From Branchiostoma lanceolatum (Eukaryota > Chordata > Leptocardii > Amphioxiformes > Branchiostomatidae), in the NCBI RefSeq assembly GCF_035083965.1, contig NC_089730.1, forward strand, positions 20,718,527-20,782,526: a stretch of DNA of 64,000 nucleotides, given 5' to 3'. The translations under genes and the position numbers were made by a program. The notes under the pieces are model-generated. The model was not told the origin of the DNA, ran no database searches, and saw nothing but the letters and a program-made list of their open reading frames with translations. This document shows positions 11,132 to 21,864 of the stretch, piece after piece. Numbering within the stretch: position 1 is the first letter of the stretch; every line of letters starts with the position of its first letter.

Positions 11132-12619
11132 CACTCACTCTCACTCCCTCCCATAGCTTAGTTAGCCGTCGGGGCAGCATGGCTCTCATAGAAGTCTCTC
11201 CACTGCTGGCGGTCTTCCGCCAGTCTGGTCATCTGGTTGGCTGAATGACCGCTCCACACCTTTAGGTCTGTGATCCATGACCGACGGGGACGTCCCCGCG
11301 GCCGCGCACCCTCCGCTTTTCCCTGAAGAATTGTGTGTGAAAGTGTGCCTTTCGCCCTAGACACATGCCCGAACCACTGCAATTTTTTCTTTTTAACTAA
11401 GGACAAGAAACTGTCAAGTGGGCCTTGTAGAGTATGGATGCGTTTCTTGACTTCTTTGTTTGTGGTGTGTGATGTCCAGTGCACTCGTAGCAGTCTGCGA
11501 TAACAGTTCATTTCGAACGCGTTGATCCTCTTCACTATTTCTGCATTTAGTGTCCACGACTCAGCGCCATACAGGAATATTGATAACACAAGCCAACGTA
11601 GTGGACGGATCTTGGTTGACATGGAGATATTATGACTGGACCAAATGTGTTTGAGTTTTGACAGTGCAAGGGTTGACTTAGCAATCCTGACTTTCACCTC
11701 TTTGGCTGAACCACAGTCTTCTGTCTGGACAGAGCCAAGGTAAGTGAACTCACTGACTTGTTCCAGTTCTGTACCTCTCACTGTGACTTGGGCTGTGGTG
11801 TCTGACGGCCCAGATACAAGGGACTTGGCTTATCTCCATACCATACCTCCTGCTTGTGGAGTCCAGGCTGCTGGCCTGGAGTTGCTGGTCCTCTTTCAAA
11901 CCATCCAGCAAGTCTACATCATCAGCAAATTGAAGGTGAGTTATTATGCGTCCTGAGAGTTTGATGGGTGACACCTTTGGTGCTAGGGCTTCTCTCATAA
12001 TGTTCTCCAGAAATATGTTGCAGAGTGTAGGCGAAAGGAGACAACCCTGGCGAACTCCTACTGACGTAGGAAAGCACTCATTGAACTCTCCCCCTGTCAT
12101 GACCATGCTTTGTGATGACTTATACAGTGCTTCTATGGAGTTCACAATCGCCCTGCTAATGTTAGACCGGCGCATCACTGCCCACAGGCCATCCTGCCAT
12201 ACTCTGTCAAAACACTTCTTGTAGTCAACAAAAGTGTGGTACACCGGTTTCCCGAGCTCTCTGTACTTCTCACAGATCAGGCGAAGGTTGAAGATCTGTT
12301 CGACACAGGACCTGCCCTTCCTGAATCCAGCTTGCTCTTCAGAAAGTATCTGCTCGGCCTGTGGCTGGAGCCGGTTCAAAATTACTTTCAGGAGAATTTT
12401 ACTTGGGTGTGAGATCAGGCTTATGGTACGATAGTTCGAGCATTTCTTTAGGTTGCCCTTCTTTGGGAGGGGGATAACAACGGAAGTTGTCCAGGCCTCG
12501 GACCACTTGCCAGTTTTAAATACATGGTTACAGATCCTTGTATACAGTTTGGCAACTGTCTCTCCTCCTGCTTTGAGAAGTTCTGCTGGCACATTTGTCT
12601 ATACCAGGTGACTTTCCAA
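11132..12619 (-). mobile_element. 5'-truncated non-LTR retrotransposon (LINE) with decayed reverse transcriptase
   Basis: On the minus strand the element reads from within the reverse-transcriptase domain to its 3' end. Recognisable motifs are NYRTISLIS, EEQAGFRKGRSC, GVRQGCLLSPTLCNIF and the catalytic FADD (codons at about 11918-11929). A C-terminal portion at 11158-11781 (TYLGS, LYGAESWTLN, LQWFGHVSR, RGRPRRSW) lies in another frame, so there is a frameshift near 11.75-11.8 kb. An extra A near 12.59 kb breaks the PGIDxVPAELL motif. The 3' end is a short GAGTGAGAGTGAGTG tail. Exact 10-bp target duplications mark both ends, so it inserted as a 1.49-kb truncated copy by target-primed reverse transcription. 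It is inactive; the clade was not determined. Confidence 0.9.
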
Positions 12620-12629
12620 TATTCAAACT
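12620..12629. repeat. Target-site duplication, right copy
   Basis: TATTCAAACT, the partner of 11122-11131, at the truncated 5' end of the LINE. Confidence 0.85.
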
Positions 12630-13039
12630 ACATGATGAAAATTTAACGGTCGCATTCATCTGTATTGCCTTAACTTTCCGTTATCCTAGGGGCAAGTTTT
12701 CGACACTATGCACTATTGTTATTTTGATTCAAGGTACCGATCGGGTTATCATGGTACATCAGTATAACGTACAACACTCTCAAAAGCTTATTTCCTTCCA
12801 GTTATTTGTTTTATCAAAGACATTACCATGTGCTATGTCGCCAAAAGTCCTGTGGGAAAGGATTCAGGAAATAAACTTTTCAGCGACAATCCTTATCTAC
12901 GCGGAACCTGTAGGTAAGGTGGTTCGCTTGTTGGTCAGACTTTGTTTCCCACATCACACAGCTGATCACATTTGGAAAGTCTTGCATCACACACATAAAG
13001 TGTTTTCGTATTTGTAACGTTAAGAGATAGAAGTTGTTC
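12630..13039. other. Spacer downstream of ZF4
   Basis: No gene recognised. A weak donor-like and finger-like residue appears only at the right edge, where the fossil fingers of ZF4 begin. Confidence 0.4.
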
Positions 13040-13133
13040 AAGCGGTCTTTTACCAGCACCCCCCACACATGTTGTCTAACCTGTGTGTTTCTTCTTATGT
13101 AGTTTTAGACTATTTCTGTGTGCAGTAGAATAG
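13040..13133 (-). pseudogene. Fossil finger after ZF4
   Basis: Past the ZF4 stop (HKYEM then TAA) a finger-like sequence with several stops continues (CTQK, CGGC), the remnant of a longer array. Confidence 0.5.
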
Positions 13134-13844
13134 TTACATTTCATATTTGTGGGATTTCTCGCCTGTATGTTTTCTCATATGTACGGATAGGTTCGGTTTT
13201 CTAGCCGTCCTGTAACCGCACTCCCCACACATGTAGGGTTTTTCTCCGGTGTGTTTAAGAATGTGACGTCTCAAATCCTTACGCCGTGCAGAAGAATAGT
13301 CACATTGGCTACATTTAAAGGGTTTTTCACCTGTATGGGTTCTCATATGTTCAGAAAGACTACGTTTTGTAGCCGTCCGGAACCCACACTCGCCACACAT
13401 GTAGGGTTTTTCTCCACTGTGTTTAAGCACGTGTTGGTTTAAATTGTATTTCTGTGCAGCAGAATAATCGCACTGATCACATATGTATGGTTTTTCACCT
13501 GTATGCCTTCGCATATGTACAGAAAGTCTGGCCCTGATGGCCGTCCTGAATCCGCATACTTCGCATATGTAGGGTTTGTCTCCTGTGTGCTTAGCCATGT
13601 GTCGATCCAAATTGCATTTTTCTGCAGCAGAATAGTCGCACTGGTCACATTTGTAGGGTTTTTCACCTGTGTGGTGTCTCATGTGTAAGGACAGGATGGA
13701 CCTCGTCTCATTTAAAGGAATATCCTCTTCCTTGTCCTGCTGCTTTCCCGCGTCTGTTGCCGGGCTCTCGCTATTGTTTGTCTCGTTCCCATGGTGTCCA
13801 GCCGGGACATCGTTCATAGCAATGTCGCTCCTACTCTCGTCCAT
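13134..13844 (-). CDS. ZF4: C2H2 zinc-finger protein, 6 fingers
   Basis: 236 residues starting at ATG 13844 (MDESRSDIAMNDVPAG). The leader keeps the family landmarks HHGNETNNSESPATD and KQQDKEEDIP. It then runs straight into a headless finger (SILSLHMRHH, no cysteines), so part of the leader and the first finger has been deleted. Six intact fingers follow, alternating CDQCDYSAA and CGECGFRTA types with HTGEKP linkers, then a decayed C-terminus. The family start is chosen because the preceding bases (TTGTTAG|AAATGG) match the acceptor and start context of the paralogues. The promoter block is at 14765-14940. This is one of the shortest members with an open frame. DNA-binding role inferred from the family. 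Confidence 0.85.
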   Translation of the reverse strand: MDESRSDIAMNDVPAGHHGNETNNSESPATDAGKQQDKEEDIPLNETRSILSLHMRHHTGEKPYKCDQCDYSAAEKCNLDRHMAKHTGDKPYICEVCGFRTAIRARLSVHMRRHTGEKPYICDQCDYSAAQKYNLNQHVLKHSGEKPYMCGECGFRTATKRSLSEHMRTHTGEKPFKCSQCDYSSARRKDLRRHILKHTGEKPYMCGECGYRTARKPNLSVHMRKHTGEKSHKYEM

Positions 13845-13879
13845 TTCTAACAACAATAAATAATGACAGAGGTTATTGA

Positions 13880-14150
13880 CAGGCTAGCCTATCAATTTTC
13901 CACTGCTATTTATATTGACAGGATTTTCCCTGCTAATGACAGGATTTCCCCTGCTATTGACCTTTCCAAAAACAGCAATAAATGATGACAGAGATAATTG
14001 ACCGGCAAGCCTATCAAGTTTTCCCTGCTATTTCTTCGCAGGATTTTCTCTGCTATTGACGGAATTTTCCCTGTTGTTGACAGGATTTTTCCTGCTATTG
14101 ACAGGCTTTTTTCTGCTGTCTATTGACAGGATTTTCCCTGCTACTTACTG
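13880..14150. repeat. Tandem repeat, unit about 20 bp
   Basis: Roughly ten diverged copies of a unit like TTGACAGGATTTTCCCTGCT lie in the intron of ZF4. A larger duplication is superimposed: AATGACAGAGGTTATTGAC near 13863 recurs as GATGACAGAGATAATTGAC near 13985. No known function; a local minisatellite. Confidence 0.8.
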
Positions 14151-14267
14151 GCAGGATTGTTTTGTCTGACAATAGCACAAAAAGTTGCATGTCACCTTGC
14201 GCTGTCCTATTCCCAACCAGATTATTTGCTACAAGGACGTATAGGTTCTATATAAAGCCCTTGTTTG

Positions 14268-14412
14268 CTATAAGCATGTGAAGTGTCAAAGATGAGGGCC
14301 CCTGAGATGTAAACTAAACCCGTCTGGGCATTGTTTTACAAATCGAGACGACTGTTTACAAGCCACGGGCCTTCACCTTTGACACCGCGCATATGCAAAT
14401 AGTCGAAACTAC
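14268..14412. mobile_element. Old copy of the AGCTAGTTCGG-type MITE family (family of 28460 and 42983)
   Basis: AAGTGTCAAAGATGAGGGCC on the left and GGGCCTTCACCTTTGACAC on the right are inverted, and match the inner arms of the copies at 28460-28664 and 42983-43162. The outer tips are too diverged to fix the ends exactly. Confidence 0.6.
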
Positions 14413-14764
14413 GAAAGCACTTACTTATTCCGAACCAAGGAGGTTGTTGCGAATCTTTCTTTTTCTTCGCCTTGTAAATACAAATTTGCTATCTAAGAAA
14501 TTCCGTCTAATATACTAGTCCGTATATTTGAAGTTCTTAAAGGCTCCACTGTTTCCTTAGTCATGTACCAACAATTAAATTTCATGCGGATTGAGCTGCG
14601 CAATGGATGTCTAGTTCACGACCTTGTAACGTTACACCCGCCAACCCCCCTCCCCTATTATATATACAAGTCTACCATGTACGATTCACCACAAAAATGT
14701 CGTTGGGATCCTATCCTGCTGTCGTAAAAGCTTAAAACATAGCCGATAGATACCTAACAAATGT

Positions 14765-14940
14765 CTTACCTGTGTGCTGCTTTTATTGATGGATCGATAA
14801 AGCGTTCAATCACACAGAAAACCGTCCATATGTTGATAAATGATCTTCTTGCATCTGCTCAAAATGGCGGACATGCGCAATCACGGGTCAGCACTTCCAG
14901 CGGTGAAAGGTCAAGTTTGACATACCTGATTACCCAACTG
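14765..14940 (-). promoter_or_regulatory. Promoter and first exon of ZF4
   Basis: Donor GT at 14768-14769 (CACAG|GTAAGAC). CAAAATGGCGGAC at 14860-14872, DR1-like CGGTGAAAGGTCA at 14901-14913, then CCTGATTACCC. The intronic C-rich tract is at about 14636-14655. Confidence 0.6.
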
Positions 14941-15308
14941 TAACAACAAATTACCGAATGTAGCATACAAATGGTTCAGCGGTTTTTATCTGCTGTGTTA
15001 ATGTGATAGACATTCATTGTAATGCCCTGTTTTATTCCTAAAGCTTCAGTCATAAAAGGTAACAAAATTGGGTTGGTTTTGGGGTTGATCACCATGGAGA
15101 TGGTAAAACATGTCAGGCCTGTGTGTGTGGGGGGGGGGGTGTTTATTTTATTGAAAGCCGCAGTTCAGCTTTGCTTTAACTTCTAAGTTATAAAGATAAC
15201 GCAGAATGTCGGATCACTGGATCCCGTGTTCTTGTGTACAGTTTATTCTATCAAAGAAGTTCTATACATAAACAGAATACTATAAATAGTAAAGAATGGG
15301 TATTAGAA
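14941..15308. other. Spacer downstream of ZF5
   Basis: Nothing coding seen. A run of G at about 15130-15139 follows a GT stretch. Confidence 0.4.
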
Positions 15309-16586
15309 TCAAACTTTCTCTCCGGCATGTTTTCTCATATGTCGGGAAAGATTGGACCTGTGGGCAGTCTTGTACTCACACTCGCCACAAACATATGGTT
15401 TGTGTCCGTTGTGTTTAGCCATGTGTTGGTCTAAGGCAGATTTACGTAGAGCAGAATATTCGCACTGGTCACACTTATAAGGTTTCTCGCCCGTATGTAT
15501 TCTCATATGTCTGTAATAGTCAGACCTGCTAGCCGTCCTGTACCCGCATGCCCCACACATGTAGGGGTTTTCTCCAGTGTGTTTAGCCATGTGCAGGTCT
15601 AAAGTACCTTTCTGTGTGGTAGAATATTCGCACTGGTCACACTTTTAGGGTTTCTCACCGGTATGTTTTCTCATATGTCGAGATAGAGTAGACCTACAAG
15701 CCGTCCTGTATCCGCACTCCCCGCACATATATGGTTTGTCCCCAGTGTGTTTTGCCATGTGTCGGTCTAAGGTACCTTTCTGTGCAGCAGAATAGTCACA
15801 CAGGTCACATTTATAGGGTTTCAAACCTGTATGTTTTCTAATGTGTTCGTTTAAATGAGATCTTCTAGCCGTCCTAAATCCGCACTCTCCACACCTGTAC
15901 GGTTTTTCTCCAGTGTGCATGGCCATGTGTTGTTCTAAATTACCTTTCTGTGCAGCAGAATAGTGGCACTGGTTACATTTGTAGGGTCTCTCACCAGTAT
16001 GTTTTCTCATATGCTGGGCCAGGTGGGACCATTTGGGCGTCCTGTACCCGCACTCCCCGCATATGTAGGGTTTGTGTTCACCGTTTTGAGCCATGTGTCG
16101 GTCTAAAATGGCTTTCTGGGAGGCAATATAGCCACACATGTCACACTTGTAGGATTTTGTGCCAGTGTGTTTAAGCTTGTGTTGATCTAAACTGCCCTTT
16201 TTTGCAGCAGCATAGTCGCACTGGTCGCACTTGAAGGGTTTCTCCCCTGTATGTGTTCTCATATGTTGGGTCAGGTGGGATCTTTTGGGCGTCTTGTACC
16301 CGCACTCTCCACATATGAAGGGCGCTTTTGGAGCATACTTTTCTCTAGGTGAGTCCATCTGTTCTGTATGGGCCTGTGCAAGCTCGTTGGATGACGATTT
16401 CTTGTCGGGCTCTTCAAAGATTGCGATGCTCGTTTCCTCGTGTAGCATGTTCTCTCGTTCTTTGTCCTGCTGCCTTACGGTTTTAGCTGCAAGATCCTCT
16501 CTGTTTGCGGTCTCGTTTCCAGGATGTCTAGTGGACGTTTCTTCAGCAGAAACCCCGGGGCTTGGCAAGTCAATTTCTGCATGGGC
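15309..16586 (-). pseudogene. ZF5: zinc-finger gene with lost start codon and in-frame stop
   Basis: The coding exon follows a good acceptor (TTTATTGTCCTGTAG|GCC). The family start context AGAAATGGAC has become AGAAATTGAC, so the usual ATG is ATT, and no other in-frame ATG precedes the leader (RHPGNETANRED, RQQDKERENMLHEETS). Eight fingers follow; finger 3 has its last His changed to Asn (HMAQNG). At 15645-15647 a TAC codon of the EKPYKC linker has become TAA. Four good fingers continue in the same frame to a stop at 15309. Two independent lesions make loss of function likely, unless an upstream exon supplies a start and the short eight-finger form is used. Confidence 0.8.
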
Positions 16587-17243
16587 CTACAGGACAATAA
16601 ACAGCGTTCAACGATTGACATGTGGATATTTTCAATCACATGTTCTCATTACATTCTCGCTACTATTACACAGTAAAAAGGGCATAGTGTTAACGCAAGG
16701 CGTAATCAGTTGAGTTAAATGTCTGCTTTTATATATCTTATCACCGTCAAGAATTATATGTTGTTGTTCATGGGCAGACTATAGCCTCATTTGCAGATCT
16801 TCTACCATTGGTTGGTTCTTCGTTTGGGCGGGAAGCACTGATTTGCTATTTTTAACATATGGCTCATGTTCTCCAGTGCCAGGGTAGGTCGATAGCACAC
16901 TGGGTTATGGAGTATTTGTGCTATTTGTTAGGCGATATATGGGCAATGGCTTTCATTTCATTTCTATTGGTTAGAAAACAGAGCTCAAATACATCCGTTC
17001 AGAATTGTGTACAAATTTAGACTTCTGTGAATTGATCTTCCCATGATTTTACGGGGGGAATAAAGGAAAATATATATACATGTATTTATCACCTCACCAT
17101 ATTACATCCCGTTGCAGATCTCTGCCTTATGAACATGTCACTCAATATGCCCCCCCCCCCCCCCCCTACACACACACCTGTACCCACCTATGTTTTTCTG
17201 AAATCACACACCTGAATTGGAGTGGCGGCGAATGGTAAACATG
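16587..17243 (-). other. ZF5 intron 1
   Basis: Non-coding. Holds a long C run at about 17151-17166, roughly 85-95 nt inside the donor, matching the C-tract seen in other genes of the cluster. Confidence 0.5.
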
Positions 17244-17420
17244 TCTTACCCGTCAATCAAAGCCGTTTACGGTTGATATTGAGCAGCGGCAACTCGGAAA
17301 TCGTTTCAGATTATAGAAAAATGACGCCCCTCGCACGGCTCAAATTGGCGAGTAATTAGTCTGCTTCACGGGCCAAATCTGGCGCGTACCAAAGGTCAAA
17401 CTTGACTAACCTGATTACCC
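17244..17420 (-). promoter_or_regulatory. Degenerate promoter and first exon of ZF5
   Basis: Donor GT at 17248-17249 (GGTAAGAC). The YY1-like motif is weakened to CAAATTGGCGAG at 17341-17352. AAAGGTCAAAC and CCTGATTACCC remain. This fits the broken state of the gene. Confidence 0.5.
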
Positions 17421-18100
17421 AGATCCGGGACGGTGCCGCTACAGACCTCATGTTTCTGCGCTTCGTGTGCAGTTTATTCAACTGCTTATTCCGCAATTCT
17501 AATATTTATGTAAATCGGCCGTAAAGTGTCAGAGTGATTGCAATATATTAAAAGGCTTGAAGCGTTCCGTTCTGTCGCAGAGGTGAAGGGAGAGAAATGT
17601 TAAAAATCCCGGACACTCCTACCCCACTCGACCGAAACCTCTGCTTTGCTGAATAGAGAATACATACGGAAATATATATTTTTTTAAGTGCGTGTTGCAA
17701 TAATTAACTTGAAACATCTTTCTTTTACAAATCTATTTCACCAGAATGCCGTAATGAGATCTGAATATTTATAAATAAACACGCAAAAGTTGTCTGAAAT
17801 TGTTTCAGTTCCTTTATATTATTTTATGTTCTGCAAATTTGACTTACCTATGCTTAATTAGTACAGACATGCATGGTATACATTTGTGTTTTTTCACGAT
17901 GTCATAAAAACCTATCGGTGTAAACAATAATTACGGCATGGGATTTTCGTGACTGAATTTTTGTTTTTGTTTGTTTTGGACTGGGGGAAGTTACACCAAT
18001 GCTGCTATTTTTCAAACTATTCAAACGTGACATTCAATGCATTACTTCGTAGGAGCCTCATCACATGTTTATATGAAAAATTATGTAAAGGATGCTTGTA
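17421..18100. other. Spacer left of the pogo-like element
   Basis: AT-rich and non-coding. 17900-18070 shows patchy similarity to 10700-11000. Confidence 0.35.
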
Positions 18101-18885
18101 CAGACGAATCCACTTAATTGCACATCGGATAAAAGCACCTTCCATTTAATTGCTCCGAATCCCAATATCCAAAACCGGTTCCCATTCACTGCATTGTTAG
18201 TGACTCCGCATATCTGCACCGCGCATGGTCACCAATGCCGGATAACTGCACCATTTTTTTTTTTCAAAAATCCTCGACAAGTTAACTGAAAAGGTGTGCT
18301 AAAATCGGCAAACGCGGTACAAATGAGCCGATAACTGCCTGTGTAGATGCACAATACCGCCAATATGTTTAAAACTGTTTTGAGTAACAAAAGAAGGCGG
18401 TCTCCATTGACAGTTACGTTGATAGGAATCGTATGGGAGGTCCCGGGCGGGTCACCCGAAATCAGTAACCAAGTTCTAGTTTCAATTCCTAGTTTCATGG
18501 CGGTACATGATTTACGTAAATCGACAACTGCATTCTACGTAATGTAGCACAGAAACTGTTATCCCATGAGTGGCATGACGATGTTTCAGAATGCCTCCCC
18601 TGTAACATAACGTGTGTTGTAATGCGGTATATCGCATGGAAAATTAAAGAATGCAAAATCAAAACAGGTTCGCAGTCATTTCTTTATTTTCAGCAAAGGG
18701 TCAATAAATAAAGTTAATTACTGAATAATTTCGTCTGTTTTCTTTGTGCTAGTGTTTCTAACTAACAATACACCCCCTCGCCCATGGTGGTGTTGTCCAG
18801 CTGGGCATTTCGCATAATTGCACCAGGCGGATAATTGCACCAAAAACGCTGACAAATGGGTGGTGCAGTTAAGCGGATTCTACTG
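18101..18885. mobile_element. pogo/Tigger-like non-autonomous DNA transposon
   Basis: 785 bp flanked by TA dinucleotides (18099-18100 and 18886-18887). Left tip CAGACGAATCCACTTAATTG and right tip, read inward, CAGTAGAATCCGCTTAACTG are inverted repeats. Sub-terminal GGATAACTGCACC / GGATAATTGCACC motifs recur. CAG tips with TA duplication are typical of the pogo branch of Tc1/mariner. No transposase frame is visible, so it needed a partner in trans. Confidence 0.75.
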
Positions 18886-18887
18886 TA

Positions 18888-19429
18888 TTATAATTCGGCT
18901 ATATTCATAACCACGTGATTAACAAGAGTCGACGTCATCGAAACGTTGCTGTAAATGGAATTTAAAAAAAAAAACTAAACTTTGCTATTCGGTCTCTCCC
19001 CAACCCGATGAACTTGTCCACGGATACGTGCTCGTAACAGTAGGCGGATAACAATGTTCTCCCCTAAATACTGCGATGATTCCAGTCTTCTTGGGAGCTG
19101 TATTGACCCACGAAACAGAGTCTAGTACAGTTCGGTATCAGGTCATCGATAATATTCAACAGCAATGATCATACTTTTATGGTCTGTCAGTATTCCATCA
19201 AACATGCCATCGAGGGAGCAGCGTAAAAAAAACTTCAACTCAAATGGACAATAGCATCCATCATAACTTTTGTCATCTGGTACAACTTCGTCAAGATACC
19301 TCTTATTGCCAATATTGGTATAGATTAAACAAATACACATGTCAGCAACAATCATAATCCATGTCGAACTCATGAGAAGTGTGGTTCACTTGCTGGTCTA
19401 AATTCTTCATTTCAAAATTACACTTTATA
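18888..19429. other. Spacer, nothing firmly recognised
   Basis: A 76-codon minus-strand frame at 19143-19373 is present but has no recognised family or supporting signal; see rejected items. Confidence 0.3.
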
Positions 19430-20049
19430 GGTTTTTTTTCACCTCACACTTGGAGTGTTATCTTACATGGACGGTTAAGGCTGATCAGCCAACTGATGTA
19501 TCTAGCTTGTGTGTTTCATCTTGAGTAGTTTTAGACTGTTTCCTGGCGAAGCAGAATAGTCACATGTCATATTTGTAAGGTTTGTCGCCTGTATGTTTTC
19601 TCTTTTAAGTTAAAACTGTGCTGTATCCGCAGTCCCCAGTGACGTAGAGTTTTACACCACTGTTTAGCCATAGCTGTTTGGTCTAATTTGTCCAGCAGCA
19701 GAATAGTCGCACTGGTCACATTTGTAGGGCTTCTCACAAGTATGTGTCCTATATGTCTGGGTAGCTTAGACCTGTCAGCCGTCCTGAACACACACTGCCC
19801 ACGCAAGTTTTATTTTTAACAGTAGGCGTTGACATGTGTCGGTTTAAGTCCTTTTTCATTGTAAATGAATAGTCGCACTGGTCACATTTTTGGGGCTTCT
19901 CACCTGTATGTGTTCTTGTGTTTAGATAGGCGAGACCTCCAAGCAGTCCCTAACCGCACCTCTCACGCTTGTAGGGCTTCTCGCCAATGTCTTTTAGCTA
20001 CGTGATCATCCAAATGGATTTTCCGTACAGCCGAATAGTCGCACTGGTT
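19430..20049 (-). pseudogene. Fossil fingers downstream of ZF6
   Basis: Five or six decayed fingers follow the ZF6 stop, with shifted frames and lost residues (for example FRTADRSKLPRH near 19.77 kb, and DYSAVRKIHLDDH directly after the stop). They show that ZF6 once encoded more fingers. Confidence 0.7.
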
Positions 20050-21864
20050 TCATCTGTAGGGGTTCTCACTTGAATGTGTTCTCATATGTCGTGTAAGGGT
20101 ATATCTTTCAGCAGCTCTGTATCCGCACTCCTCACATTTGTAGGGCTTCTCGCCAGTGTGTTTAGTCATGTGTCGATCCAAACCCCTTTTCCGTGCAGTA
20201 GCGTAGTCACAGTGATCACACTTGTAGGGCTTCTCGCCGGTGTGTATGAGCTTATGCCGCTGTAAATTGCATTTGTGTGCAGCAGCGTAGTCGCACTGGT
20301 CACATTTGTAGGGTCTCTCACTGGTATGGCTTGTCATGTGTTTGGTTAGGTTAGCCATGTAAGCCGTCCTGTACTCGCACTCTCCACACATGTAGGGTTT
20401 TTCACCAGTGTGTTTAACCATGTGTTTATCCAAATCCCTCTTCCGTGCAGTAGCGTAATTACAATGGTCACATTTGTAGGGTTTCTCACCGGTATGGTTT
20501 GTCATATGTATGGTCAGGTTAGCCATGTAAGCCGTCCTGTACTCGCACTCCCCACACTTGTAGGGTTTTTCTCCAGTGTGTTTAGTCATGTGTTGATCCA
20601 AATGCCTTTTCCGTGCAGTAGCGTAGTCACAATGGTCACATTTGTAGCGTTTCTCACCTGTATGGATCGTCATATGCATGGTCAGACTAGCTTTGAGAGC
20701 AGTCCTGTACTCGCATTCCCCACACTTGTAGGGCTTCTCACCAGTGTGTTTAGTCATGTGTCGATCCAAAGTGCTTTTCCGTATGGAAGTGTAGTCACAC
20801 TGGTCACATTTGTAGGGTCTCTCGCCGGTATGTTTGAGCTTATGTGCTTCTAAACTGCCTTTCTGTACAGCAGCGTAGTCGCACTGGTCACATTTGTAGG
20901 GTTTCTCACCGGTATGGATTATCGTGTGTATGGTTAGGCTAGTCTTGTTAACGGCCCTGTACTCGCACTCCCCACACTTATAGGGCTTCTCGCCGGTGTG
21001 TCTGAGCTTATGCTGCTTTAAATTGTGTTTGTGTGCAGCAGCGTAGTCACACTGGTCACACTTGTAGGGCTTCTCGCCGGTGTGTTTGAACTTATGCTGC
21101 TTTAAATTGCATTTGTGTGCAGCAGCGTAGTCACACTGGTCACATTTGTAGGGTCTTTCACCGGTGTGGTTCGTCATGTGCATGGCTAGGCTAGTCTTGC
21201 AAGCTGTCCTGTACTCGCACTTCCCACATTTGTAGCGTTTCTCAGCAGTGTGTGTTTTCATATGCAGATTTAAATCGGCTTCTTTCCTGGTAGAATAGTC
21301 GCACTGGTCACATTTGTAGGGATTCTCACCTGTATGTTTTTTCATATGTATGGTCAGGTAGGCGCTGCGATTCGTCCTGAACCCGCACTCTCCACACATG
21401 AAGGGCTTCGTGTGTTTAGCCTTGTGTTTTATCAAACTGTTTCTATACGCCGACGAAAAGTTGCACTCGTCACAATTGTACGACTTTTTTACTTTCTTGC
21501 GTAAACAGTCCTCATTTGTAAAAACGGTATGTGCAGTATCATGCCCCTTCGTCTGTCTAGCCTGGACGCCAGCAATGTTAGCGTTACCCTGCTCCCCAAT
21601 GTTTGCGCCACCACCAAATGTTACTAGCAAAGCTGGCATCCAGGCTACCACCTGCCCTGCATGAGTCTGTACCTGTGGTAGAGGTGAGGCGCTCTCCCCA
21701 GGCTGGTTGGAAGTCATACCGCAGGTTTCCTTGCATAGACTTTCCTGTCCCTTCTCCTGCTGCCCTTTTGTGTCTATTTTCTGATGTTCTCTTGCAGATG
21801 TCTCGTTCCCAGGATGTCCAGCTTCACAGCTTGGCTCTTGTCTTGTGGTCTCTTGCTCTTCCAT
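20050..21864 (-). CDS. ZF6: C2H2 zinc-finger protein, 17 fingers
   Basis: 604 residues from ATG 21864 (MEEQETTRQEPSCEAG). The ATG lies two bases past a strong acceptor (CCTGTTTTTGCCACACAG|CA). The leader is long (about 128 residues) and divergent, but keeps GHPGNETSA, QQEKGQESLCKETCGM. It adds a Gly/Ala-rich, hydrophobic insert (VVAWMPALLVTFGGGANIG) not seen in paralogues. Seventeen intact C2H2 fingers follow, many of a distinct sub-style (CGECEYRTAYMANLTIH, CDQCDYAAAHKCNLKQH, CDHCDYATARKRHLDQH), joined by TGEKPYKC linkers. The stop arises where TGT of the next finger became TGA (NPYR*). This is the most divergent intact member, probably an old lineage. Promoter block at 22865-23035. Confidence 0.9.
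   Translation of the reverse strand: MEEQETTRQEPSCEAGHPGNETSAREHQKIDTKGQQEKGQESLCKETCGMTSNQPGESASPLPQVQTHAGQVVAWMPALLVTFGGGANIGEQGNANIAGVQARQTKGHDTAHTVFTNEDCLRKKVKKSYNCDECNFSSAYRNSLIKHKAKHTKPFMCGECGFRTNRSAYLTIHMKKHTGENPYKCDQCDYSTRKEADLNLHMKTHTAEKRYKCGKCEYRTACKTSLAMHMTNHTGERPYKCDQCDYAAAHKCNLKQHKFKHTGEKPYKCDQCDYAAAHKHNLKQHKLRHTGEKPYKCGECEYRAVNKTSLTIHTIIHTGEKPYKCDQCDYAAVQKGSLEAHKLKHTGERPYKCDQCDYTSIRKSTLDRHMTKHTGEKPYKCGECEYRTALKASLTMHMTIHTGEKRYKCDHCDYATARKRHLDQHMTKHTGEKPYKCGECEYRTAYMANLTIHMTNHTGEKPYKCDHCNYATARKRDLDKHMVKHTGEKPYMCGECEYRTAYMANLTKHMTSHTSERPYKCDQCDYAAAHKCNLQRHKLIHTGEKPYKCDHCDYATARKRGLDRHMTKHTGEKPYKCEECGYRAAERYTLTRHMRTHSSENPYR

Noticed and set aside
12595-13017. 140-codon plus-strand frame
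   Set aside because: Starts inside the truncated LINE without an ATG and crosses its target duplication, so it cannot be an ancestral gene.
19143-19373. 76-codon minus-strand frame starting MSSTWIMIVADMC
   Set aside because: Balanced composition and a real ATG, but no recognised family, no splice or promoter signal nearby, and length within chance for AT-rich DNA.
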